Positions 21,718-30,363 of a DNA stretch of 64,000 bases are shown here, piece after piece (positions within the stretch are counted from its first letter, which is position 1; each line of letters starts with the position of its first letter). Under the pieces are notes generated by a model. That model was not told the DNA's origin. It worked only from the letters and a program-made list of their open reading frames with translations, and did not search any database. The translations under genes and the position numbers were made by a program. Origin of the DNA: Alphaproteobacteria bacterium (lineage in GTDB: Bacteria > Pseudomonadota > Alphaproteobacteria > Micropepsales > Micropepsaceae); the NCBI GenBank assembly GCA_016783965.1, contig JADHVO010000005.1, positions 310,001 to 374,000 of the forward strand, written 5' to 3'.

Positions 21718-21927
21718 TCACGTCCCGCTTTTCGCCTGCCACACCGCGCGCGCCTGGTTCAGGCTCATCGCATTCGCGCCGCCCGCGAAATCCGGATCGG
21801 CCGCCTGCACCGGATCGTCCTCCCAGCCGCAGCGCCGGCAGATCTCATATTCTCCGCGCACACCGATCGTGTAAGCGCCGCAGCAATCGCACGGCAGCAT
21901 CTTGCGCTTGGTGCCGCTGCCCGTCAT
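21718..21927 (-). CDS. CPCC-family cysteine-rich zinc-ribbon protein
   Basis: A 69-residue protein resembling the Cys-rich CPCC family: CDCCGAYTIGVRGEYEICRRCGWEDDPVQ followed by GGANAMSLNQARAVW. Four Cys in two CxxC-type knuckles suggest a zinc ribbon (the first P of CPCC is D here). Function unknown; relatives occur as small stand-alone proteins, some near toxin genes. Its start overlaps the stop of the upstream nuclease-like gene by 4 bp, so the two are probably made together. Confidence 0.75.
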   Translation of the reverse strand: MTGSGTKRKMLPCDCCGAYTIGVRGEYEICRRCGWEDDPVQAADPDFAGGANAMSLNQARAVWQAKSGT

Positions 21928-22334
21928 CGCCGTTCCCAGTACCCCATGCCGTTGTCCGGCTTGAAGAACGTGCGCGGCGCGCCGTTCGAAGCGCGCACGG
22001 CAAATGTGTTGCTGTCCGGGTTGTAGAACAGCGTGTCGCCGTTATTGCGTGCCTTGGTCAGCGTGCCCGGCGGCGGATGATCGATGAACGCGTGCGCGCC
22101 GGCGACATAGGCATCGAGAGTCGTGAACTGCGGAAACTCGCCGCCATGCTTCTGCCAATGATGTTCCGCGTTGGCGATCCCGCCCGTCCAGATCGGCTCG
22201 TTCCAGGCGTTTGTGGTTTCTGCCGGGTGACCGTGAACCGGCGCCGGAGTGCTACTTTCGAGTCCGGCGAAGCGTGCTATCGCAAGGACAACCAGCAGCG
22301 CAACTACGCCTAACGCGCCGTATCTACTGCGCAA
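21924..22334 (-). CDS. Membrane-anchored or secreted protein with CdiA-CT/BECR nuclease-like domain
   Basis: About 136 residues from a TTG at 22334 preceded by GGAGG at 5-nt spacing; the ORF runs upstream to 22523 across the nadA control region, which is not coding. An N-terminal hydrophobic helix (YGALGVVALLVVLAIARFAG) is followed by a polar linker and a domain with HHWQKHGGEFPQF, YVAGAHAFIDHPPPG, NGDTLFYNPDSNTFAVR and PRTFFKPDNGMGYW. These blocks resemble the C-terminal RNase-type domains of contact-dependent and polymorphic toxins (BECR fold), here without a delivery module. Family resemblance is from recognition, not a search. Translationally coupled to the CPCC gene. Confidence 0.6.
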   Translation of the reverse strand: MRSRYGALGVVALLVVLAIARFAGLESSTPAPVHGHPAETTNAWNEPIWTGGIANAEHHWQKHGGEFPQFTTLDAYVAGAHAFIDHPPPGTLTKARNNGDTLFYNPDSNTFAVRASNGAPRTFFKPDNGMGYWERR

Positions 22335-22365
22335 TTTCGCCTCCACAGCTGGATCGAATCGCTGC

Positions 22366-22393
22366 TTGACAGCTTTATGCTCATATGTAGCAT
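22366..22393 (+). promoter_or_regulatory. Probable nadA promoter with overlapping operator (site A)
   Basis: TTGACA at 22366-22371 is a perfect -35; TAGCAT at 22388-22393 follows after 16 bp as a -10. The inverted repeat TTATGCT-N7-AGCATAA (22375-22395) overlaps spacer and -10, where a repressor would block RNA polymerase. Its core ATGCTCATATGTAGCAT matches site B, 66 bp downstream, at 14 of 17 positions. NadQ is the natural candidate (inference). Confidence 0.6.
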
Positions 22394-22407
22394 AACAAAT
22401 TAACGAC

Positions 22408-22432
22408 ACCGGCTTGAAAGCCGGTTTTCTTG
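22408..22432 (+). terminator. Intrinsic terminator-like hairpin upstream of nadA
   Basis: ACCGGCT-TGAA-AGCCGGT forms a 7-bp GC-rich stem with a tetraloop, followed by TTTTCTT in the plus direction. It lies between operator-like sites A and B and 55 bp before the nadA ATG, so it either ends upstream transcription or attenuates the promoter at 22366. Confidence 0.6.
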
Positions 22433-22442
22433 CCCCACATAT

Positions 22443-22459
22443 ATGCTCACATTGAGCAT
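22443..22459. promoter_or_regulatory. Operator-like palindrome upstream of nadA (site B)
   Basis: ATGCTCA-CAT-TGAGCAT, a perfect 7-bp inverted repeat with a 3-bp spacer, 27 bp before the nadA start. It shares ATGCTCA and AGCAT with site A. Proposed NadQ-binding site by context; binding is not shown by sequence alone. Confidence 0.6.
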
Positions 22460-22486
22460 TATTCGGAGCAAGACAGGGAGAAACAG

Positions 22487-23524
22487 ATGGGTGTCGAACT
22501 CGCATATACCGCGGAAGTCGCAAAGGCGACCGCCCCGCTCTATCGCAAGGTGGCCCATGTCATCCCCGAGATCGAATGGCCCGTCTTCGCGCCGGTGATC
22601 GCCGAGATCAACCGCCTCAAGAAGGAGAAGAACGCAGTCATCCTCGGCCACAACTACATGACGCCGGAGATCTTCCACTGCGTCTCCGATTTCGTCGGCG
22701 ACAGCCTCGCGCTCGCGCGTGAAGCCGCGCGCACGGATGCGAAGGTGATCGTCCAGGCTGGCGTGCACTTCATGGCCGAGACGTCGAAAATCCTGTCGCC
22801 CGACAAGACCGTGCTGATCCCCGACATGCGCGCCGGCTGCTCGCTCGCCGCGTCGATCACCGGCGCCGACGTGCGCCTGCTCAAGCAGAAGTATCCCGGT
22901 CTCCCGGTCGTCACCTATGTGAACACCTCGGCCGATGTGAAGGCCGAGAGCGACGTGTGCTGCACCTCGTCGAATGCCGTCGCCGTGGTCGAGGAGATCG
23001 CGCGCGAGTTCGGCGTCGACACGGTCATCATGATCCCGGACAAGTACCTGGCGCAGAACGTCGCCAACCTGACCGGCGTGAAGGTCATCACCTGGGAAGG
23101 CGCCTGCGAGGTGCATGAGCGCTTCACCGCCGCCGAAATTCGCGACTACCGCAAGGCGCATCCCGGCATCGTTGTGCTGGCGCATCCGGAGTGCCCGCCG
23201 GAAGTGGTCGCCGAAGCCGATTTCGCCGGCTCGACCGCTGCGCTGATTGACTATGTCGGCAAGCACCGTCCGCATCGCGTCGTGATGGTCACCGAATGCT
23301 CGATGAGCGACAACGTCGCCGCCGAGTACCCCGACCTCGAATTCGTGCGCCCGTGCAACCTGTGCCCGCACATGAAGCGCATCACGCTCGACAATATCCT
23401 GCACGCTCTCCAGACCATGACGACCGAGGTCACCGTCGACCCGGAGATCTCGGTGCGCGCAAAGAAGGCCATCGACCGCATGCTCGCGGTCAAGCTGCCC
23501 ACCGTGACGAAGAAGGCCGCATGA
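22487..23524 (+). CDS. nadA: Quinolinate synthase A
   Basis: A 345-residue [4Fe-4S] enzyme condensing iminoaspartate (from NadB) with dihydroxyacetone phosphate to quinolinate in de novo NAD synthesis. Seen: [23 protein letters not shown] with the first cluster Cys, ECSMSDN, and [11 protein letters not shown] with the last; [15 protein letters not shown] and AHPECPPEV are also typical. Start ATG 22487 is preceded by GGGAG at 6-nt spacing; the 19 track residues upstream come from the operator region. First gene of nadABC. Confidence 0.97.
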   Translation: MGVELAYTAEVAKATAPLYRKVAHVIPEIEWPVFAPVIAEINRLKKEKNAVILGHNYMTPEIFHCVSDFVGDSLALAREAARTDAKVIVQAGVHFMAETSKILSPDKTVLIPDMRAGCSLAASITGADVRLLKQKYPGLPVVTYVNTSADVKAESDVCCTSSNAVAVVEEIAREFGVDTVIMIPDKYLAQNVANLTGVKVITWEGACEVHERFTAAEIRDYRKAHPGIVVLAHPECPPEVVAEADFAGSTAALIDYVGKHRPHRVVMVTECSMSDNVAAEYPDLEFVRPCNLCPHMKRITLDNILHALQTMTTEVTVDPEISVRAKKAIDRMLAVKLPTVTKKAA

Positions 23525-23525
23525 C

Positions 23526-25106
23526 ATGGCCCGTACCGTCGACAACATCATCGAGGCGCCCGGCGCGCTGATCCTGGGCGCCGGCCTCGCCGGCCTTTTT
23601 ACCGCGCTCAAGCTCGCGCCGTTCCCGGCGATGGTGCTGGCCGCGGCCCAGCCCGGCACGTCAGGCTCCAGCGCCTGGGCACAGGGTGGCATTGCCGCGG
23701 CACTTGGCGAGGGCGACAGCTGGGAAAGCCACGCCGCCGACACGCTCGTGGCAGGCGCCGGCCATTGCGATCCGAAGATCGTCGAGTTGGTCACCAGCAA
23801 GGCTGCGGCTCGCATCGACGATCTTCTCCACTATGGCGTGCCCTTCGACCGCGCCCCTGACGGCAGCCTCGCGCTCGGCCGCGAGGCCGCGCACAGCGCC
23901 AAGCGCATCGTACATATCCAGGGCGACCGCGCCGGCGCCGAGATCACGCGCACCGTCGCCGAACGCGCTCTGGCGACGCCTTCGATCCAGGTTATGGAGG
24001 GCTTCCACGCGCTGGAGCTCGCGCTGGAGAACGGCCGCGTCATCGGCGTGTTCGCGCGCTACGGCACCGGCAACGGCACGCGCCTCGTCCTCTTCCGTGC
24101 CAGGGCGATCGTCTTCGCCACCGGCGGTATTGGCGCGCTCTACGCCGTCACCACCAACCCGCTGGAAACGCGTGGCGAGGGCCTCGGCATGGCCGCCCGC
24201 GCCGGCGCCATGATCCGCGACGCCGAGTTCGTTCAATTCCACCCGACCGCCATCGCCATCGGCCGCGATCCCGCCCCACTCGCCACCGAGGCCCTGCGCG
24301 GCGAGGGCGCCACGCTGATCGATGAGACCGGCCGCCGCTTCATGCTGGCTGTGCATCCCGATGCCGAGCTCGCGCCGCGCGACGTCGTCGCCCGCGCCTT
24401 GCACCGCGAACGCGCGCAAGGCCACACGACCTATCTCGATTGCACCAAGGCAATCGGCGCCGCTTTCGCCACGCGCTTCCCGACGGTGTACGCGGCTTGC
24501 AAAAGCGCGGGCATCGATCCGGCCACGCAGCCGATCCCCGTCGCGCCGGCTGAGCACTACCACATGGGCGGCATCAAGACGGACGCACGCGGCCGCTCCA
24601 CGCTCGACGGCCTCTGGGCTGTCGGCGAGTGCGCCTGCACCGGCCTGCACGGCGCCAACCGCCTCGCCTCGAACTCGCTGCTGGAAGCGCTGGTGTTCGG
24701 CGCCGAGGTGGCGGAGGACGTGCGCGGCCAGATCGCGCCGCGCGCCGCCGCCGGCAACCCGCCTGCGCCCGATCGCTTCAACGCCCCGCCGCCGCCCCAG
24801 GCGCTGCGCGATGCGATGACCCGCTATGTCGGGCTGGAGCGCGACTACGACGGTCTGGCGAAGGCGTACGACATAATCGACGCCGTCGAACGCGCCGGCG
24901 CCGGGGAGCCCGCCCTGCTCAACATGACCGCTGCCGCCAAGATGGTGACCAGCGCGGCCATCGTGTACCGCGAAAGCCGCGGCGCGCATTTCCGCACCGA
25001 CTTCCCGAAGACGGCCCCCGACTGGATCGGCTCGAACCATTTCTACGGCGATCTCGGACCGATCTGGAACGGCATCGAGCGCGCGCCCGGCCAGGCCGCG
25101 AAGTGA
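23526..25106 (+). CDS. nadB: L-aspartate oxidase
   Basis: A 526-residue FAD enzyme oxidising L-aspartate to iminoaspartate for NadA. The FAD motif ILGAGLAGLFTALKLA lies near residues 16-31; SSAWAQGGIAAALGEGDS, the catalytic-loop HPTAIAI and RGEGATLIDETGRRFM, and AEHYHMGGIKTD match succinate-dehydrogenase-type flavoproteins. It starts one base after the nadA stop and its own stop overlaps the nadC GTG (GTGA), indicating tight coupling. Confidence 0.97.
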   Translation: MARTVDNIIEAPGALILGAGLAGLFTALKLAPFPAMVLAAAQPGTSGSSAWAQGGIAAALGEGDSWESHAADTLVAGAGHCDPKIVELVTSKAAARIDDLLHYGVPFDRAPDGSLALGREAAHSAKRIVHIQGDRAGAEITRTVAERALATPSIQVMEGFHALELALENGRVIGVFARYGTGNGTRLVLFRARAIVFATGGIGALYAVTTNPLETRGEGLGMAARAGAMIRDAEFVQFHPTAIAIGRDPAPLATEALRGEGATLIDETGRRFMLAVHPDAELAPRDVVARALHRERAQGHTTYLDCTKAIGAAFATRFPTVYAACKSAGIDPATQPIPVAPAEHYHMGGIKTDARGRSTLDGLWAVGECACTGLHGANRLASNSLLEALVFGAEVAEDVRGQIAPRAAAGNPPAPDRFNAPPPPQALRDAMTRYVGLERDYDGLAKAYDIIDAVERAGAGEPALLNMTAAAKMVTSAAIVYRESRGAHFRTDFPKTAPDWIGSNHFYGDLGPIWNGIERAPGQAAK

Positions 25107-25963
25107 GCGCCGCCCTGCCCTTCACGCGCCCGCCGCATGCGCTGCTGATCGAGCCCATCGTCCGCCACGCGCTGGAGGAAGACCTCGGCCGCGCCGGTGA
25201 CATCACCAGCGAACTGACCGTCGCAGCGGACGCGCGTTCAACGGCGCAACTAGTGGCACGGCAGGCGGGCACGATCTCCGGCCTCGTTGCGGCGGAACGT
25301 GCATTTCACTTTGTCGACCCGGCCCTGTCGTTCGCCGTGCACGCGCCGGACGGCGCCTCGGTGCAGGCGGGTACGCTACTCGCCACCATCGAAGGCTCTT
25401 CGCGAGCGATCCTAACCGGCGAGCGCGTGGCCCTGAACTTCACCGGGCATCTTTCCGGCGTCGCGACGGCGACGCGGTCGATGGTCGATTCTGTGGACGG
25501 CACGAACGCCCGCATCGTCTGCACCCGCAAGACCACGCCGGGCCTGCGCGTTCTCGAAAAGTACGCCGTGCGCTGCGGCGGCGGCTTCAACCACCGCTTT
25601 GGCCTCGACGACGCGGTCCTCATCAAGGACAACCACCTCGCAGCCGCCGGTGGCATCAGGCCCGCCATCGAGCGCGTCCGCGCCGGCCTCGGCCACATGG
25701 CCAGGATCGAGCTCGAAGTCGACACACTGGCCCAGCTCGAAGAGGCCCTCAGCCTGAACATCGACACCATCCTGCTCGACAACATGCCGCCCGACACGCT
25801 CCGCCAGGCCGTCGCCATGGCCAAAGGCCGCGCCACGCTAGAGGCTTCGGGGAACATCACCCTCGCCACGGTCCGGGCCGTAGCCGAGACAGGCGTCGAT
25901 TACATTTCCTCCGGCGCGATCACGCATAGCGCCCAGAACCTCGACCTCGGTCTGGATTTCTAG
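25103..25963 (+). CDS. nadC: Nicotinate-nucleotide pyrophosphorylase (quinolinate phosphoribosyltransferase)
   Basis: A 286-residue type II phosphoribosyltransferase converting quinolinate and PRPP to nicotinate mononucleotide. Family blocks: EEDLGRAGDITSE, ERVALNFTGHLSGVAT, CTRKTTPGLRVLEKYAVRCGGGFNHRFGLDDAVLIKDNHL, EVDTLAQLEEAL, ILLDNMPPD, LEASGNITL and YISSGAITHSA. GTG start at 25103 overlaps the nadB stop. It completes the de novo NAD operon. Confidence 0.97.
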   Translation: MSAALPFTRPPHALLIEPIVRHALEEDLGRAGDITSELTVAADARSTAQLVARQAGTISGLVAAERAFHFVDPALSFAVHAPDGASVQAGTLLATIEGSSRAILTGERVALNFTGHLSGVATATRSMVDSVDGTNARIVCTRKTTPGLRVLEKYAVRCGGGFNHRFGLDDAVLIKDNHLAAAGGIRPAIERVRAGLGHMARIELEVDTLAQLEEALSLNIDTILLDNMPPDTLRQAVAMAKGRATLEASGNITLATVRAVAETGVDYISSGAITHSAQNLDLGLDF

Positions 25964-25995
25964 TCTAGTCGCCTTTGGACAATCGGAGGAACGAC

Positions 25996-26766
25996 ATGGA
26001 TCTGCATCTCAAAGGCAAGAACGCCGTCATTCTGGGCGGCACGCGCGGCATCGGACGCGCGATCGCGGACACGTTGGCAGCCGAAGGCGCCAACGTCGCG
26101 ATCTGCGCCCGCAACGCCGACCAGGTGAAGGACACGGTCGCCGCGCTCAGGGACAAGGGCGTGAAGGCCACCGGCGGCGCGGTCGACATCATGGACGGCG
26201 CGGCGCTCAAGGCCTGGGTGGCGAAGGCGGGCGACGAGCTCGGCGGCATCGACATCCTCGTCTCCAACGCCGGCGCGATGGCGCAGGGCGGCGACCCCGC
26301 CTCGTGGGAAGCGAACTTCAAGCTCGACGTGCTCGGCATGGTCAACGCCTTCGACGCCGCCAAGCCCTATCTCGAGAAAGCCGCCACGAAGAACGGCGAC
26401 GCCGCCTTCACGATCATCTCCTCGGTTTCGGCTGCGGAGTCCGACAACGCGAGTTCCTACGGCCCGATCAAGGCGGCGCTGATTCACTACGCCAAGGGCC
26501 TCGCGCGCCAGTACGCCAAGATCAACCTGCGCACCAACGTCGTGTCGCCCGGCATGGTCTATTTCGAGGGCGGCGTCTGGCACCAGGTCGAGAAGGGTAT
26601 GCCGGACTTCTTCAAGCAGGCGCTCGCGCGCAACCCCACGGGCCGCTGCGCCACACCGCAGGACATCGCCAACGCCGCCGTGTTCCTGTCGAGCCCGGCA
26701 TCGTCCTATACGACCGGCATCAACCTGCTGGTCGACGGCACGATCAGCCGCCGCGTGAACTTCTAG
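25996..26766 (+). CDS. SDR-family oxidoreductase
   Basis: A 256-residue short-chain dehydrogenase/reductase. NAD(P)-binding motif GGTRGIGRAIADTLAAEG, SNAGAMAQGG, catalytic Ser in IISSVSAAES, YxxxK as SYGPIKAAL, and the C-terminal NLLVDGTISRR are visible. GGAGG precedes the ATG at 25996. Substrate unknown; position 32 bp after nadC suggests possible read-through, but a NAD-biosynthetic role is not implied. A strong hairpin terminator follows. Confidence 0.9.
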   Translation: MDLHLKGKNAVILGGTRGIGRAIADTLAAEGANVAICARNADQVKDTVAALRDKGVKATGGAVDIMDGAALKAWVAKAGDELGGIDILVSNAGAMAQGGDPASWEANFKLDVLGMVNAFDAAKPYLEKAATKNGDAAFTIISSVSAAESDNASSYGPIKAALIHYAKGLARQYAKINLRTNVVSPGMVYFEGGVWHQVEKGMPDFFKQALARNPTGRCATPQDIANAAVFLSSPASSYTTGINLLVDGTISRRVNF

Positions 26767-26791
26767 GATATTCCGAAAAACAGGAAGGAAC

Positions 26792-26826
26792 CGCCGGAGC
26801 GCCCGCAGCGCCCCGGCGTTTTCACT
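26792..26826 (+). terminator. Rho-independent terminator after the SDR gene
   Basis: CGCCGGAGCGC and GCGCCCCGGCG form an 11-bp stem with a single mismatch around loop CCGCA, followed by TTTT. It lies between two convergent genes and mainly serves the plus strand (nad-SDR transcript). Confidence 0.7.
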
Positions 26827-27465
26827 TCAGGCCTGCGTGCCGCGCAGACGCGAGCTGTGGCCAGCGCGCCGGTAGAAAATATGGCCGCCGATTTCGACGG
26901 TCGGTATGAACTGGGCGCCCCAGTCGGGATGGACGCTGGTGGCATGGAAACCGACCGCGCCCTGCGTGAGGCCGTCCATCTGCTCTTCGCCTGTCAGCAC
27001 GCGGGCGGCGAGTTCCTGTGCCCGCTGCCATTCCCTGGGTTCCTTCGGATGGGTCAGCGCGCCGCTGCAGGCCCAGGAGAACTGGCAGTGCGCCGTGTTG
27101 GCGCCTTCATAGACCACGCCGCAGATCGAGTTCCCGTAAAGGCCGCTCTTGATGCGGTTGAGGATCACCTCGACCACCGCCTTCTGGCCAGCATCGGTGT
27201 TGCCGCGGGTCTCGTAGTAGATCGCCTCCGACAGGCACTTGTGCTCCTGGAGCAGGCGCGCGGCAAACGACGAACTCGCCGGCAGCGGCGCGGGCACCGG
27301 TGTCGGCACCATGACCGCCGTCGTCACCTTCACGACCTTCACATCGTCCGTCGACGGATGAACGTTGAGCGATGCACCGACCGCAGCGCTCGCCGTCGCG
27401 AGCACAACCGCGAGTGCAGCGACAAGCACGCGGTCTGACCGCGCAATGGCGTCTCTCGTTTTCAT
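26827..27465 (-). CDS. SleB/CwlJ-type cell wall hydrolase
   Basis: A 212-residue secreted or periplasmic peptidoglycan hydrolase. A signal-like N-terminus (VLVAALAVVLATASAAVGA) is followed by a Pro-rich linker and the hydrolase_2 domain with CLSEAIYYETRG (catalytic Glu), VILNRIKSGLYGNSICGVVYEG, CQFSWACSG and AVGFHATSVHPDWG. In Gram-negatives such proteins cleave glycan strands or remodel the wall in the cell cycle. The 200-bp upstream region is AT-rich and carries GANTC sites next to a promoter-like -35 plus a perfect 14-bp palindrome. Confidence 0.87.
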   Translation of the reverse strand: MKTRDAIARSDRVLVAALAVVLATASAAVGASLNVHPSTDDVKVVKVTTAVMVPTPVPAPLPASSSFAARLLQEHKCLSEAIYYETRGNTDAGQKAVVEVILNRIKSGLYGNSICGVVYEGANTAHCQFSWACSGALTHPKEPREWQRAQELAARVLTGEEQMDGLTQGAVGFHATSVHPDWGAQFIPTVEIGGHIFYRRAGHSSRLRGTQA

Positions 27466-27576
27466 GATCGTTGGCCCTCGTAAAGCTTCTTCGATTGTCG
27501 TGTGCTTGGAATTGAAAACCGAACAGCCCCGTGCCGTGTTGAGAAATGTCGGGTCGCGTTTAGCCAGCCAAAAAAA

Positions 27577-27625
27577 GAATCGTCAAATAAAATTTTCAGA
27601 ATCGTGACGCAGTGTCATTTGACAC
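27577..27625 (-). promoter_or_regulatory. Candidate sleB-like gene control region: GANTC sites and palindrome
   Basis: GANTC sites at 27577-27581 and 27599-27603 are 22 bp apart. On the minus strand the first directly abuts a -35-like TTGACG (TTGACGATTC). GTGTCA-TT-TGACAC (27612-27625) is a perfect inverted repeat upstream. The set could link the wall hydrolase to CcrM methylation state; this is inference. Confidence 0.4.
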
Positions 27626-27666
27626 CGTGAAAACCACAGGGAAAAGCTGGATCGTCCGTGTAAAGA

Positions 27667-30342
27667 TTAATCTGAATCCGCCGCTTTTGCCAGATTCGCC
27701 TGCGCCGCCGCGAGCCGCGCGACGGGGACTCGGAAGGGCGAGCACGACACGTAGTCGAGTCCCGCGCCGTGGCAGAAGCGGATCGAATCCGGATCGCCGC
27801 CATGCTCGCCGCAGATGCCGAGCTTGAGATTTGGGCGCGTCTGGCGTCCGCGTTCGGCGGCAATGCGCACCAGTTCGCCGACTCCGTCCACGTCGATGGT
27901 CACGAACGGATCGCGCTGGATCACACCCTTGTTGAGATAGTCGGTCAGGAAGCCGCCAGCATCGTCACGTGAAATGCCGATGGTGGTCTGCGTGAGATCG
28001 TTGGTGCCGAAGGAGAAGAATTCCGCCGTTTGCGCGATCTGGCGGGCCTGCAGCGCCGCGCGCGGCAGCTCGATCATCGTGCCGATCAGGAAGCCGGGCA
28101 CCCTGCCCCGTTCCCGCTTGACGGCTTCCGCCACCGCGTCGATGCGCTCGCGCATGCGGTCCAGCTCGGCTTTGAAGCCCACCAGCGGGATCATGATCTC
28201 CAGCTGCACCGGCTTGCCGCCGGCGGCTTCCACGTTCAGCGCCGCCTCCAGGATGGCACGCGCCTGCATCTCGTAGATTTCGGGATAGGTGATGCCCAGC
28301 CGCACGCCGCGGTGTCCCAGCATGGGATTGGCCTCGTGCAGCGCGATCGCCCGCATGCGCAGCTTGCCGGGATCGGTACCGGCCGCCTTGGCCACCTCCA
28401 GGATCTCGTCCTCGTCCTGCGGCAGGAATTCGTGCAGCGGCGGATCGAGCAGGCGGATTGTGACCGGAAGCCCCTCCATCACCTTGAAGATCTTCTCGAA
28501 ATCGCCGCGCTGCATCGGCAGGAGCTTCGCGAGGGCGGCGCGGCGTTCGCTCTCCGCGTCCGCAAGAATCATCTGGCGCACCGCAATGATGCGGTGTTCG
28601 TCGAAGAACATATGCTCGGTACGGCACAGGCCGATGCCTTCGGCGCCGAACTTGCGCGCCGTCGCCGCGTCCTCCGGCGTGTCGGCGTTGGTGCGTACCT
28701 TGAGCGTGCGGATCGAATCCGCCCATCCCATCAGCACGCCGAAATCGCCCGTCAGCTCCGGCTGGCGCAGCGCGACCCTGCCCTTGAACACCGAGCCCGT
28801 GGCGCCGTCGATGGTGATGATGTCGCCGCGCCTGATGACGTGCCTGCCCGCTGACATCTCACCCTTGGCAACATCGATCTTGATCATGCCGGCGCCCGAC
28901 ACGCACGGCCGCCCCATGCCGCGCGCCACCACCGCGGCATGCGAGGTCATGCCGCCCCGCGCGGTGAGAATCCCGCGCGCCGCGTGCATGCCATGGATGT
29001 CTTCCGGACTGGTCTCCGTTCGCACCAGGATGACGTCGACGTTGTCGGCAGCCCGCTTCTCGGCCTCTTCCGCCGTGAACGCCACCTCGCCGGTGGCCGC
29101 ACCCGGCGATGCCGCCAGGCCCGCCGCTATCTGCTCCTTCGGCGCATTCGGATCGAGCGTCGGATGCAGCAGCTGGTCCAGCGCCGCCGGATCGACGCGT
29201 CCGACCGCCGTCTTCTTGTCGATCAGCCCCTCGCGCTCCATGTCCACGGCGGCCTTCAACGCCGCTTCCGCAGTGCGTTTGCCGCTACGCGTCTGAAGCA
29301 TGAAGAGCTTGCCTTCCTGCACCGTGAACTCCAGGTCCTGCATGTCGCGGTAATGCGCTTCCAGCCGGTCGCAGATCGCCTTCAGTTCGGCGAACGCCTT
29401 GGGCATCGCCTCTTCCATCGACGGCTTCTTGGCGCCCTGCCTCTCGCGCACGATTTTGCTGATCGACTGCGGCGTGCGGATGCCAGCCACCACGTCCTCG
29501 CCCTGCGCGTTGATCAGGAACTCGCCGTAGAGGATTTTCTCGCCGGTCGAGGGATCGCGCGTGAACGCCACGCCGGTGGCACTCGTCTCGCCGCGATTGC
29601 CGAACACCATCGCCTGCACGGTCACCGCCGTGCCCCACTCCTCCGGGATGTTGTGCAGCTTGCGATAGGTGTTGGCGCGCGGCGAACGCCACGACCCGAA
29701 CACCGCGCCGATCGCGCCCCACAGCTGCTCGTGCACGTCCTCGGGGAACGGCTTGCCCAGCTCCTTCTGTACCCGCTCCTTGAACAGGCCGGCGATCCGC
29801 TTCAGGTCCTCGGCGCTCAGCTCGGTATCGAGGTCGTAGCCCTTGTCTTCCTTCTCGCTGTCCAGGATTTCCTCGAACAGGGCGTGATCGACGCCCAGCA
29901 CGACATCCGAATACATCTGGATGAAGCGGCGATAGCTGTCATAGGCGAACCGCGCGTCGCCGGTGAGCTTCGCCAGCCCCTCGGTCGTCGCGGCGTTCAG
30001 GCCCAGGTTCAGCACCGTGTCCATCATGCCCGGCATCGACACCCGCGCGCCCGAGCGCACCGACACCAGCAGCGGCCGCGTGGCATCGCCCAGCGTGCCG
30101 CCGGCCTGTGTGCCCACCTTGGCCAGGGCCGCGTCGACCTCGGCCTTCAGCGTGTCGGGATAGGTCTCGCCATGGGCGTAGAACCAGGTGCACACCTCGG
30201 TCGTGATCGAAAACCCCGGAGGCACTGGCAAGCCCAGATTGCTCATCTCGGCCAGGTTGGCCCCCTTGCCGCCGAGCAGGTTTCGCATCCCCGCTTCGCC
30301 CTCGGCCTTGCCGTCGCCGAACGAATACACCCACTTGGTCAT
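27667..30342 (-). CDS. ppdK: Pyruvate, phosphate dikinase
   Basis: An 891-residue PPDK interconverting pyruvate, ATP and Pi with PEP, AMP and PPi. N-terminal nucleotide-binding part: KWVYSFGDGKAEG, LLGGKGANLAEMSNLGLPVPPGFSI. Central phospho-histidine domain: GGMTSHAAVVARGMGRPCVSG. C-terminal TIM barrel: GICGEHGGDPDSIRF with the catalytic Cys. Start ATG at 30342 (MTKWVYSF) is the family start; the 63 track residues upstream read through a palindromic repeat and are not part of the protein. Supports gluconeogenic or PPi-linked glycolytic flux. Confidence 0.96.
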   Translation of the reverse strand: MTKWVYSFGDGKAEGEAGMRNLLGGKGANLAEMSNLGLPVPPGFSITTEVCTWFYAHGETYPDTLKAEVDAALAKVGTQAGGTLGDATRPLLVSVRSGARVSMPGMMDTVLNLGLNAATTEGLAKLTGDARFAYDSYRRFIQMYSDVVLGVDHALFEEILDSEKEDKGYDLDTELSAEDLKRIAGLFKERVQKELGKPFPEDVHEQLWGAIGAVFGSWRSPRANTYRKLHNIPEEWGTAVTVQAMVFGNRGETSATGVAFTRDPSTGEKILYGEFLINAQGEDVVAGIRTPQSISKIVRERQGAKKPSMEEAMPKAFAELKAICDRLEAHYRDMQDLEFTVQEGKLFMLQTRSGKRTAEAALKAAVDMEREGLIDKKTAVGRVDPAALDQLLHPTLDPNAPKEQIAAGLAASPGAATGEVAFTAEEAEKRAADNVDVILVRTETSPEDIHGMHAARGILTARGGMTSHAAVVARGMGRPCVSGAGMIKIDVAKGEMSAGRHVIRRGDIITIDGATGSVFKGRVALRQPELTGDFGVLMGWADSIRTLKVRTNADTPEDAATARKFGAEGIGLCRTEHMFFDEHRIIAVRQMILADAESERRAALAKLLPMQRGDFEKIFKVMEGLPVTIRLLDPPLHEFLPQDEDEILEVAKAAGTDPGKLRMRAIALHEANPMLGHRGVRLGITYPEIYEMQARAILEAALNVEAAGGKPVQLEIMIPLVGFKAELDRMRERIDAVAEAVKRERGRVPGFLIGTMIELPRAALQARQIAQTAEFFSFGTNDLTQTTIGISRDDAGGFLTDYLNKGVIQRDPFVTIDVDGVGELVRIAAERGRQTRPNLKLGICGEHGGDPDSIRFCHGAGLDYVSCSPFRVPVARLAAAQANLAKAADSD

Positions 30343-30363
30343 GGCGAACCCAAATCCAAAATT

